DNA of 64,000 nt, taken from NCBI RefSeq assembly GCF_030052815.1, contig NC_079498.1, positions 79,222,992-79,286,991 on the forward strand, read 5' to 3'. Below are positions 13,807 to 23,764 of this stretch, piece by piece (the first letter of the stretch is position 1; each line of letters opens with the position of its first letter). The notes under the pieces were generated by a model. That model worked only from the letters and a program-made list of their open reading frames with translations, was not told the DNA's origin and did not search any database. The position numbers and the translations under genes were made by a program. This DNA comes from Hevea brasiliensis (Eukaryota > Streptophyta > Magnoliopsida > Malpighiales > Euphorbiaceae).

Positions 13807-14617
13807 CCTCCATAAATAAAAAATAAATCCTTAGTTCTTCTCAAGTACTTAAGGATATTCTTGACAGCTATCCAGTGTTCCAAACCTAGATTGGATTGAA
13901 ACCTGCTAGTCAAACTAACAGCATGTGCGATATCCGGCCTAGTACACATCATTGCATGCATCAAACTTCCAATAGCCAAAGCATATGGAATCTTGGCCAT
14001 TTTATCTCTTTCTTCAGATGTCTTTGGAGACATCTCTTTAGAAAGGTGGATACCATATCTCACTGGTAACAATTCTCTCTTGGAATCAAGCATGTTAAAC
14101 CTCTTTAACACCTTTTCCAAGTATAGACTTTGGGATAAACCAATTATTCTTTTCGCTCTATCTCTATAGATGCGAATTCTAAGAATATAGATTGCCTGCC
14201 CTAAGTCTTTCATAGAGAATGTATTTGACAACCATACCTTTACAACTGTCAACATACCTATGTCATTACCTATCAACAGAATATCATCCACATATAAGAC
14301 AAGAAAAGTGATAGCACTATCACTAACCTTCTTATATACACATAGTTAATCCACATTTTTGATAAAACCAAATGACTTAATAGCTTCATCAAAATGGATG
14401 TTCTAACTCCTCGAAGCTTGTTTCAACCCATAAACGGATCACTTTAGCTTGCATACCTTGAAACCATCTTGGGATTCAAAACCTCTAGGTTATTCCATGA
14501 AAATGTTTTCATCAATGTATCTATTGAGAAAAGCTGTTTTGACATCCATTTGCCAAATCTCATAATCATAGTATGCAGCTATTGCTAATAGAATCCTAAT
14601 TGATTTAAGCATGACAA
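13807..14617 (-). pseudogene. pol: Element O pol, reverse transcriptase (broken)
   Basis: On the minus strand this encodes the middle and end of a copia reverse transcriptase. The catalytic YVDD box is intact at 14294-14283, followed by LLIGNDIG, the SLYLEKVLKRFNM region and the linker to RNase H (CTRPDIAHAVSLTSRFQSN). Upstream of YVDD the frame is broken by stops and small shifts. The right edge stops within the ATGCTTAAATCAATTAGG coding stretch at 14617, where copia copy C is inserted; the next upstream codons are at 40351. The duplication is GACAA on this side and GGCAA on the other, a single transition apart. Confidence 0.87.
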
Positions 14618-16154
14618 TGTTAGTAGTATGCCCTAGAGCATAACATTTAGTATGTATCTTATACATGTTTTATTAATAAAAGGCATTTTCACTTTTCCGT
14701 TTACATAATATATTTAAGTGTAATAGAAAAGGCCCATTGATATTTTGTTAGAAATTATATTCTTAAGTTGTTAAGAATATGAGTGACAGTATTTCTAGCA
14801 CAAAGTATCATAAATAGGTTCACAATCGAGGATACTTCACAATAAGAACATGACTTATCCAGAAAGATTGTATTCATGTTTGTTCCCAAGTTATTTATAT
14901 GAGATCTAAATAAGATTGAATGGTGAGTCTCATGCCATATAACAAACATGATAGGCACTTATACTTGATAAGTAGGTCGAACCAGTGACATTTATGACAA
15001 GCACATGAAGTTTACTCTTGTCAATGCATTGTCATAAATCATATCAGCGCATATAATCTTTAGACTTGAGATAGCACAGTTATCTTGTATATAGGTGGTT
15101 TGGGTTTGATACTGCTTTCATACTTGTACTGTGTATGGGTATATGGGCATGTGTTTGCTCCTACTAGTTATATATGAAGGTAGGTGTTGATCAAGATGGA
15201 ATCTGTTCTTCTAAGTAAATAGGGATAAAATCCTATGTTCATTTAATTGTTCTTGATGTTTTAAGTTCCTGGTCAGGACAGATAGATTTAATCAGAAAAA
15301 AGTTTCTGATGAGAAAAATCTTTTTAATTAAGAACTGGAATTAAAAGAGAACATAATATTCATAGCAAATGGGGTTTGACATAAACTATGACTCCAGCTC
15401 GAATTAGAATTTTGTAACAGAGAGATTCTAGTGCATGGTAACATATGATTATAGGTTCATTTAAGGTAAACCTTATTACTAATTGGGTGGCTATGGCATG
15501 CTATGCTAGGTATTAACCATAGTCTATGAGGTACATAAAATGATTTAGAGGAATCATTTATGGTAAGAAAGAGTTCTGATGATATTAAGAGTTGATATCA
15601 TGTCTCATTGCCAATTAGTGATGAGCCTAGTAAGTCACACACATACACAAGTAATCACCAAATTAAATATGATTTAATTAATTAATTAAAGAGTTTAATT
15701 GATTAATTAAATAGGTTTGGTTTGCAATTAGATTGCAAAGTCCCTAGCATGGCTTGAAACCAAATCTAGGTTATTGGATGTATAGTATAAGTTAAATTTA
15801 TATTTAAAGTATTTAAATATGAATTTAATTAATGAGAAATTAATTAATAAAGATTAACTAATTAATTTATATTTGATATAAATTGATTAGAAGAAGAGAA
15901 ATAATTATTTTGGGTTGAGAACTCAAAATTAAGACACAGGGGCATTTTGGTCATTTCACAGGGTGACATATGGCACCATGAGATGGTGACACATGGCACT
16001 ACACATAAGATTTCCAAATGTCTTTTAATCATGTAAGATGATTAAAATTAAGATTAAATATAGGTTTGACACTTGGCACAATGTGATTGGGTCAATTAAA
16101 CCTAGAGCCAATCAGAAGGTGACATGTGGCAAGGGTTTTAAGTGGTGACCTAGC

Positions 16155-16162
16155 TATATAAG
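16155..16162 (+). promoter_or_regulatory. TATA box of copy C 5' LTR
   Basis: TATATAAG lies within CCTAGCTATATAAGTG, about 390 bp before the LTR end once the gypsy insertion is removed. The same box is at the same place in the solo LTR (42077-42084, minus strand); copies A and B have TATTTAAG instead. The position fits an RNA polymerase II promoter with the U3/R boundary a few tens of bases downstream. No transcript data are available here. Confidence 0.65.
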
Positions 16163-16545
16163 TGTTGTTATGAAAAGAAAAAATAATAACCAGCTGCTGC
16201 CTCCCTTTGTGCCGCCACCCTTGAGGCTCCCATTCTCTCTTCTTCTTCATCTCTCATTAATTCCAAGAGATTAGAAAACAATCTCTTGAATTAAAAATAC
16301 TAGAAATTATTTCTAGTGTCCTGTTTACATCTTTAATCTCTTAAAAGGCAAAATTTGATTTTCTAATTCATAGAAAAAGCTTTAGAAGCTGTTCAAGGGC
16401 TGCCATAGGTGATCTTGGTGTGGAAAAGCTAGAGGGACAATATCTGGTGTTCTAAAGACGCATCCCAAAGGTACAAATACGCTGCAGTGCATCAAGAGGT
16501 TAGTGTATTTGTTCTTGATTTAATCTAGGCTTCTAAAATTAATCT

Positions 16546-19500
16546 TGTGACACCCCTTACCCGTGTACAGTATACCCGAATAAGTAATGCCACACGGTGT
16601 ACCGGCACACTCTAATATACCTTAATTAATTTATATCATGCTTTTGAATATAATTTATGAAATATAATTTATTCAAGCCATTTATCAAAATTATTATTTA
16701 TTTGAGGTTCCGAAAATTTTAAAGAAAATCCAGCAGAGTACCGGCTAAAAATGGAGAAAACAGTTCTTCGGAACCTGTTAAAAACACTTCCAAATAATTT
16801 CCAAACAATTCCAACTTCAATTCATCAATAGAGTCTCAACAATTTTTCAATTTTAGGTCTCAACAACCTTTTCATTTCTCAAACATCCATTTCTCAGGGT
16901 TCTCATATATAAACAACAATTAAATACTCAAATTACTTCCATACATAACCATAAATCTTTATTATTTATATGAACCTCAAAATACATTACATAAATCCCA
17001 AATACATATGAGAAAATAAAAATTTAATTACAAAATGACAAAATGACATCTAGTGTCCTACCAATGCACTGCAGGTGACGAGGTGACACGGACAGCATCG
17101 TGCGAATCTGCAGGATGGACTCACCCAGTCTGCGGTCTACTGGGCTCACGATCTGTATCTCCAGAACCTACGCGTGGCAAAAGCAACGCGCTAAGCAATA
17201 ATGCTTAGTGGTGCAATAATAAAATAAAAGAAATAGCAAGAAAATAAATATGTATTGCATGTGCATGTCTTGTTTGTCATGTATTTGTATATCCATTCAT
17301 TTATTTCTTTTACTTTGCCCATTTTCATTTATTTGGTTGCCCAAGTAACCTACACTAGACGACTGGACTGGATAAACGGGTAAACTGGCACTGGGTATCT
17401 AGTACCTCGGGCCGTCATACCATCGGTCACATATGCATCTCCCGGTGCGCAACAGAATAGCTAACAAGCTGTAAATAATATCAGGCACAAGGCCAAATCT
17501 CAATGCAAGGTCAGAATGGCTAAAAGCCATGAAATCACAGAATGGCATATTGCCATGTGCAGTACTACTAACTGAACCCTATTGGCATGCCAAACTATCC
17601 AAACCAATCATGTTAGGTATACTAGGGCATTTGAAACTTTTAAATTCTTCAATTTGTGCATTTCAAGTTTTGGTGTCACTATTCACCTCATTGGTCAACA
17701 AAAATGTTGACTTTTGGATAGAAAATATGTACATTGACTTTGGCACTCCCAACATACCACATTTTACATTTAAAACTTGTTAGAATTGGTCACCATTACC
17801 ATTTCTAACTTAAAACCAAGAGGGCAGAAAATTTCAATTTTTGAAGCATATGTTTACTATTCCATTAAGCCCTGTTGCAGTGAGAATTTGAAGAAATGAC
17901 AAACATGAAAGTTGTTCCTTATTTTGTCTAGTTGAATTTCTTTTTTTGAATCACTCCATTTGGAGTTTTGTAGCTCTAGATATGGTCCAAAAACCACAGC
18001 TGGCCGGATTGCCAATCTGCAGAATTGACCATATCTACAGTAACATGAACAGTGAATGTGACTGCATATTTGAATAGGTTCTGGCCATAATTTGGGATAT
18101 GTTCCTTCATGAAAGTTGTTTGTCTATGTCTTAACTTGTTGCTGTAAAAATTTCAGGTCAATTGACCAAATCTACAGTGAGTTATGGCTAAATGAACAGT
18201 TACTGTTCATTTGGTCATTCTGCAGAATCAGTTGCAGGGTATCCGGATTGGGGCCAAGTTTTGGTCCTCTTGCTTTGGTCTTTTGGGCATGGTTTCTTCA
18301 GCAAAAATGTGCCATTATAAGCCTAGTTTCATGTCCAATTGGCCAAACACCAATTGGACTAACACAGCCAAAGTTATGGCTGTGTAATTGGACTGAAATC
18401 TCAGTCCATTGCTGCTGTCCCTAGGCAGCATAGTCATTCCCTTTTACCATGCTATTTTTCAGTCCATATTATGGTCAAATCTCCTCAAATGGTCACTAAT
18501 TGACCATTAAAATGTCCTTTAACAATTTCATAAGCCAAGTCCACATTTTCACCCTCAAAACCCTAGTTTCCATTTCAATTTACCCATACACCTTAGTTAA
18601 GCACACTAATTCATCATCTATGTAGATATATAGCTTAAACATAATCTCCAATTCATTCTAAGTCCATTAAAACCATCAAAACACTCCCTTATTGTTCCTT
18701 CCTTAGGGCTGCCGAAATTCAAGGCATGCATAAATATAAATTTCATTCACTTAAGTTACAAATTCTTGCTCACTTTAAGGCTTTAACATGGAATAAAGGA
18801 GATTTAAGTATATATGTGCACTAACCTTGAATGGGGCAGAATTTTCCCAAGTTAAATCTTCACTTTCCTTCACTTTCTAGGCTGCCAAAAGCTTCCCCAA
18901 GAGATATGGTCAAGTTTTAATGAAAGGGGTTAGGGTTTAGTGGTGGAAACAAAGGAGAAAGGAAGCTTACTTGAAGCTTTAATGGAGGTTGGCTAGGGCA
19001 AGGAATTTCGGCTGGTTTTTGGGGAGGGAGATGGCTGCTGTATTTTTAGTTATTTTGGTCTTCATTTAGTCTCTTTTATTGGTTATTTAAATGGTAGTTT
19101 AATTGTGATTGGTGGACAATTTTAAATGACATCACCATGATGTCATAAATTGCATATATTGTATTTTTCTTTCCTTTCCTCCACTACTCATTTCCAATTT
19201 CATTTTTAGTAATGTTTCTTCATATTTTATGTCATATTAATTATTTACTCAACTGGACAAGTCGGCCAAAAATCACCTCTGAAGGCGAAATGACCAAAAT
19301 GCCCTCCGTTTGGCTTAACGGGTCAAAATTGTCTGTACCGATTGAAAAATTTTTCTAGGTATTTTCTTGGCATTTTAATGCCATAGGAACCTCAGTAATC
19401 CTTCTTTGGAGTCCCAAAAATTATTTTATAATTTTTCCCTCGGGTTTAGGGCTCCTAGTTGCGAGAACCGCAACTTCCCTCCGGTTACCCATCGCTTGGG

Positions 19501-19687
19501 CACCGGCTCGTTTGACTTGGTTGTATTTTATTTCTAAAATTTTTACTAAGTGTTTCTTATTAATATTTGAGTTAATTATGGTCCCTCACTTAAGTTTAAT
19601 TATTTTTCCGGACGTTCTAGCTGTCCGGACAGACACCGGTCACCGGAACAGTAGAATGTACGGAGTTGTTATTGGGAGGGTGTTACA
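16546..19687 (-). mobile_element. Solo gypsy LTR (G1) with 5-bp TSD AATCT
   Basis: A 3142-bp sequence starts TGTGACACCCCTTACCCG and ends GGGAGGGTGTTACA, flanked by AATCT at 16541-16545 and 19688-19692. It interrupts the copy C 5' LTR near its 3' end. It aligns with the gypsy 5' LTR at 48215-51388, including the CTAAGCA/TGCTTAG stem-loop (17191-17208) and the AGTTGCG/CGCAACT hairpin (19457-19475). No internal region is present, so it is a solo LTR. The short open frames inside it are not shared with its relatives and are not genes. Confidence 0.93.
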
Positions 19688-19876
19688 AATCTGATTGATT
19701 CTAAAATCTTAAATGGCAAATACAGATCCAAAAACATATTAAAAGAGTTTTAATATGTTGTTTATCATTGAAATCAAATAGATAAAATAAATCTTGCATG
19801 ATGCATGTGACCCTAGGTGAAAATTTTTGAGTTCAATAGTATAAACTTGTGTTTTTCATGCTTCTGCTCCTTCAAT

Positions 19877-19888
19877 TGGTATCAGAGC
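19877..19888 (+). other. Primer binding site (initiator-Met tRNA), copy C
   Basis: TGGTATCAGAGC lies 2 bases after the LTR terminus. It is complementary to the 3' end of plant initiator methionine tRNA, the usual primer for copia minus-strand DNA synthesis. Confidence 0.92.
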
Positions 19889-20140
19889 CACTATATTTGC
19901 CATTTAGATTGTTGATTATATGATTTAATTGTGTGGTATGATCATGAGATGATAGATCCATTGTTGGTTGCAAGAAAGGTGGCGGCTTGGGTGATGAACA
20001 CCATTATTGGTGCACCATCTTTGGCCTTCATGGGTGGCGCAAGGTTTGGCTTTTAAATTTGCAATTGTTGTATGATCTAAAAGCTCATCCTATGTCTAAT
20101 TAAATTGTTTAATTAGAGTTTTAATCACACAGTTAAATTT

Positions 20141-20690
20141 TGATTCAAATCAGAATTTTAAAAATTGTTTGAATGTGATTCAAATCTGAATTTTAAAAGT
20201 TATTTGAATGTGATTCAAATATGAATTTTTAAAGTTGTTTGAATCATATTCAAATATGAATTTTTAAAGTTGTTTGAATAATATTCAAATCTGAATTTTT
20301 AAAAATTATTTGAATATGATTCAAATCTGAATTTTTAAAAATTGTTTGAATGTGATTCAAATCTGAATTTTAAAAGTTGTTTGAATGTGATTCAAATCTG
20401 AATTTTAAAAGTTGTTTGAATGTGATTCAAATCTGAATTTTTAAAGTTGTTTGAATCATATTCAAATCTAAATTTTTAAAGTTGTTCGAATAATATTCAA
20501 ATCTGAATTTTTAAAAATTGTTTGAATGTGATTCAAACTGATTTTTAAAAATTGTTTGAATGTAATTCAAATTTAAAATTTTAAAGTTGTTTGAATGTGA
20601 TTCAAATCTGAATTTTTAAATTTGTTTGAATGTGATTCAAATCTGAATTTTTAAATTTGTTTGAATCATATTCAAATCTGAATTTTTAAG
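20141..20690 (+). repeat. 34-bp tandem array in copy C leader, ~16 units
   Basis: About 16 head-to-tail units of 33-36 bp with the core GATTCAAATCTGAATTTTTAAAG then TTGTTTGAATGT. Each unit holds the inverted pair TTTGAAT and ATTCAAA, so the RNA could fold into a chain of small hairpins. Copies A and B have about 10 units in the same place. The array sits in the transcribed untranslated leader between the primer site and gag. It is very A/T-rich. Confidence 0.88.
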
Positions 20691-21865
20691 TTGAATATGA
20701 GATATTTAATTTAATTTAAGTATGTATGTTTTATTTAATTGTTAAATAGTGATATGTATGATAGATGATCATGGACTATAAAAGACCAATATGATTGGAT
20801 TTATTTCTTTTATATTTATTTGGATTGTAAATTAATTAATTTATTTTAATTTATTTTGAGCATGTATTGTTAAGGTTGTAATAGTTTTGGGTTGTAATTT
20901 CATTTATTTAAGTTATTGTAAATTCACCTTGGTATGCCAAGGATTACTATGTAATTGGATTGCAAGAAAATCAAGGAAGTCAAGAGCATTGGTGGGACTA
21001 GTGGGAGGAATTCAAGATCAAGTGTTGATTATGTACTCCTTCAGCAACTCTTGTAAAATGAATGAATGAAATGCACCTAGGAATGCCCTGATTCAATTCT
21101 TGGCGGCTCAGAATTGAATCCCTTAGAAAGTCCATGATCATACCATATTTATTTATTATCCATGAATGCATGAGATGTATGGAAATGTATGCAAGTAAAT
21201 GATATATGCATGCTAATTGGATAATGTGCAAAGTGAGACCTTAATAGTAATTAGGATGACCATAAAATCTTCCAAATAAATTATTAAGTTGGAAATGCCA
21301 TAATTAAAGTAATTATAACATGGGCCTTCCATTGGGGCAATTATTTTAAGAAATTTTAAATAGTTATATACGATGCAATTAATTTAAGAGATTTTCTTAA
21401 GAATAATTGTTAAGCATGAGATGTTGTAAATATGTAAATGGCTTAGTGGCCAATATTGGATGTACCTGAGGACAATAAAATTATTTGCATAATTACTAGC
21501 TTAATGGGATCAACTTAACTAATGCAAGATAAGTCAATAATGGATGTACCTAAGATTTTGAGCATTAGGGGCTAGGTAAAGGATTGAACCTCGCATGAGA
21601 TGTGATGGGCAAGGAGTTGCTCACTTATAATTTATTGTAATTCCAATAATGGATGTACCAGAGGATGATCAATAGAATTATAAGAATTCAATCACCCACT
21701 AGAAATCCATCCAACTAGGATTTCCGTTTTCTACTTTGGAAGTGTAGGATTCGCTAAGTTAGTAGGAGGACCAATTTGATTAAAAGACCATAATCATTTT
21801 GGTTATTTACATGATACATTTACTAATTAATCTGGTTATTTTCTACAGCTAATTTTCTGATAATA
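20691..21865 (+). promoter_or_regulatory. Copy C 5' leader with three spaced GGATGTACC motifs
   Basis: Untranslated leader between the tandem array and the gag start, about 1.2 kb. It contains GGATGTACCTGAG at 21458-21470, GGATGTACCTAAG at 21542-21554 and GGATGTACCAGAG at 21651-21663, spaced about 84 and 109 bp. The same three sites occur in copies A, B and O. A role in RNA packaging, dimerisation or translation is possible but is inference. Open frames here are short and not shared between copies. Confidence 0.6.
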
Positions 21866-22632
21866 ATGAGCATACAACAACCACCACCATCCAATATCCT
21901 TGCAAGCATACTTGATCGCAATAGGTTGATAGGACCTAATCTATCTGATTGGCTAAGAAATTTGAAACTTGTCCTGAACCTTGAACATATAGGATATGTT
22001 CTAGACTCAAATGTTCTTGGTCCCTTACCTCCAGAGGCCACTCAAGAGGAACATAAAACTTTGGACAAGTGGAAGGAGCATGATATGAGAGCTAAGTGTT
22101 ACATGCTTACTTCCATGAGTAATGAGTTACAGAAGCAGCATGAGAACATGCAGAGTGCGAGTGAGATCCTCCTTCGCCTACAAGAGTTGTATGGTGAGCA
22201 CAGCAAGAATGCTAGGTATGAGATATCTAGGTAGCTGTTCCGCATGAGGATGTCTAAGGGACAAAACGTTGGGGATCATGTCCACAAGATGATTCAGCTG
22301 ATTGAGCAGCTGGAATATCTTGGCTTTAACATGGATTTCCAACTGTAGATGGATTTGATCCTTCAGTCCCTTCCTGAGTCTTTTGTGAATTTTGTGACAA
22401 ATTTCCATATGACTAAACAGGAATGCACCTTGGCTAGTTTACTCAACATGCTAGTTATTGCCCAAAAGAATATGCCGGGTAATAAAGGAAAAAAGAGATA
22501 GCTCTAATTGCATCTTTTTCTGTTGGAAAGTCCAAGAAGAAGGGCAATAAGAAAAAGAAACCTCAAGTTCCAGGATCTTCTAAGAAGATAGCCAAACAGA
22601 AAAACAAAGATCAAAGCTGACAAAGGCAAAGG
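21866..22632 (+). pseudogene. gag: Copy C gag (broken)
   Basis: Gag is the capsid and nucleocapsid protein that packages element RNA in a cytoplasmic particle. The start is the ATG at 21866, the position shared with copies A (34793) and B (56728). The reading frame has the family N-terminus (QQPPPSNILASILDRNRL) and the capsid core (SDWLRNLKLVL, RAKCYMLTSMSNELQ). It is open for 122 codons and ends at a TAG where copies A and B have the codon for glutamine. A second TAG replaces glutamine near 22347, and extra A bases near 22490 shift the frame before the lysine-rich stretch that leads to the zinc knuckle. Confidence 0.87.
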
Positions 22633-22703
22633 AAAGTGTTTCCACTGCCAACAAGAAAGTGTTTCCACTGCCAGTTGGAAAGTGTTTCCACTGCCCAGAG
22701 TAT
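22633..22703 (+). repeat. Triplicated zinc-knuckle segment and protease deletion junction, copy C
   Basis: Three consecutive units of AAAGTGTTTCCACTGCC plus 6 bp (22633-22655, 22656-22678, 22679-22695) replace the single copy seen in element O and copy B. The third unit runs into CAGAGTAT and then, at 22703/22704, jumps to AGCAATCTAAAAG, which in copy B lies about 460 bp further on. The second half of the zinc knuckle, all of protease and the start of integrase are therefore missing. Copy A has the same units and the same junction. Confidence 0.88.
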
Positions 22704-23764
22704 AGCAATCTAAAAGAATACAATGCCATGATGAAAATCAACTCAAGCTCAAAATATATTTGGTACTTAAGATTAGGTCATGTTGCAGAAGATAGGATTG
22801 CAAAATTTGGAGAAAATGGGGATTTTATTCTCATTGGGCTCTGAGCCTACTCCAACTTGTTAATCCTGCCTTCAGGGCAAAATGACTAGATCACTCTTTG
22901 TTGGACAAGGGCTAAGAGCTGAAAATATTTTGAAGCTAATACATAGTGATGTATGTGGTCCATTTAAAGAAATGGCTAGAGGTGATTTTTCATTATTTTA
23001 TTACCTTTATTAATGATAAATCAAGGTTTGGGTATTTGTATTTGATGAAATACAAACATGAATCCTTTAAAAAGTTCAAAGAATTTAAATCTGAAGTAGA
23101 AAATCAAACAGCAAAAATTATTAAAGCTCTTCGATCAGATCGTGGAGGTGAATACTTGAGTACTGAATTTGATGAATACTTGAGAGAGCACGGCATTGTT
23201 TCTTAGCTGACTCCTCCAGGAACACCACAACTGAATGGTGTATCTGAAAGAAGAAATCGTACCCTATTGGATATGGTACGTAGTATGATGAGCTATACTG
23301 ATATGCCAATCTCCTTTTGGGGATTTGCATTAGAATCAACTTTGTATATTCTGAATAGGATTCCATCAAAATCAGTATCTTCCACACCTTATGAGATATG
23401 GCATGGAAGAAAACCAAGTCTTAAGCATGTTAAGATTTGGGGTTGTCCAGCTTATATCAAAAAAGCTGCACACTAATAAATTGGAAACCAGATAAGAAAA
23501 GGATCGATTTGTTGTATATCCAAAAGATAGTTTTGGATATTATTTTTATTTGCTTATATCATAAAAGGTTATGATAGGTAGAAATACTACATTTCTTGAA
23601 CAACAGTTTGTTCAAGAAGGAGGCAAAGGAAGGCAAATAGAGTTAGAATTAGAGAATTCTGACCAACCAATAGATCAGATGGATATAGATCCATCTAGTC
23701 AACCTACTCCTATTGATGAAACATCTATAGCTGTTCCTCGTAGAACAACCAGGGTATCTCACCC
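22704..23764 (+). pseudogene. pol: Copy C integrase (broken)
   Basis: The reading frames encode copia integrase, which inserts the cDNA into the host genome. Visible parts are the zinc-binding HHCC region (YIWYLRLGHVAED: one expected histidine is now tyrosine), the first core aspartate (IHSDVCGPF near 22945), the second (RSDRGGEY near 23139), and the glutamate in VSERRNRT near 23248. Several frameshifts (around 22800, 22980, 23465) and stops, including TAG for glutamine at 23204, break it. The coding sequence is cut after the VSHP codons by the solo gypsy LTR at 23765 and continues at 27167. Confidence 0.87.

Larger units (their letters stand above)
14618..19874 (+). repeat. Copy C 5' LTR, interrupted by a solo gypsy LTR
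   Basis: The LTR runs from TGTTAGTAG at 14618 to CTCCTTCA at 19874, with the gypsy LTR at 16546-19687 removed. Rejoined it is about 2110 bp, matching its 3' partner (28727-29129 plus 38637-40345). The U3 part contains a long A/T palindromic block (TTAATTAATTAA repeats, about 15675-15710), and the TATA box is at 16155. Its transcribed part resembles that of element O and the solo LTR at 41509 (GTTGTTATGAAAAG, then GCCGCCACCCTTGAGG) rather than copies A and B. Confidence 0.9.

Noticed and set aside
16546..19687. DNA transposon with inverted ends (TGTGACACC...GGTGTTACA)
   Set aside because: The imperfect inverted ends, TG...CA termini, 5-bp duplication and identity to the LTRs of a gypsy element with primer site show that it is a solo LTR.
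19877..19888. TGGTATCAGAGC and its reverse GCTCTGATACCA as possible tRNA gene fragments
   Set aside because: They lie 2-5 bases from LTR ends and match only the 3' end of initiator tRNA; there is no cloverleaf around them. They are primer binding sites.
20141..20690. Regular 34-bp repeats as a CRISPR array
   Set aside because: There are no unique spacers; the whole unit repeats, it is A/T-rich, and it lies in a plant retrotransposon leader.
20998..21231. Frames on the opposite strand of the copia leaders and gag/pol (for example 20998-21231, 22178-22408, 32157-32378, 59588-59809)
   Set aside because: They mirror coding or leader sequence on the real strand and change with it; no independent support.
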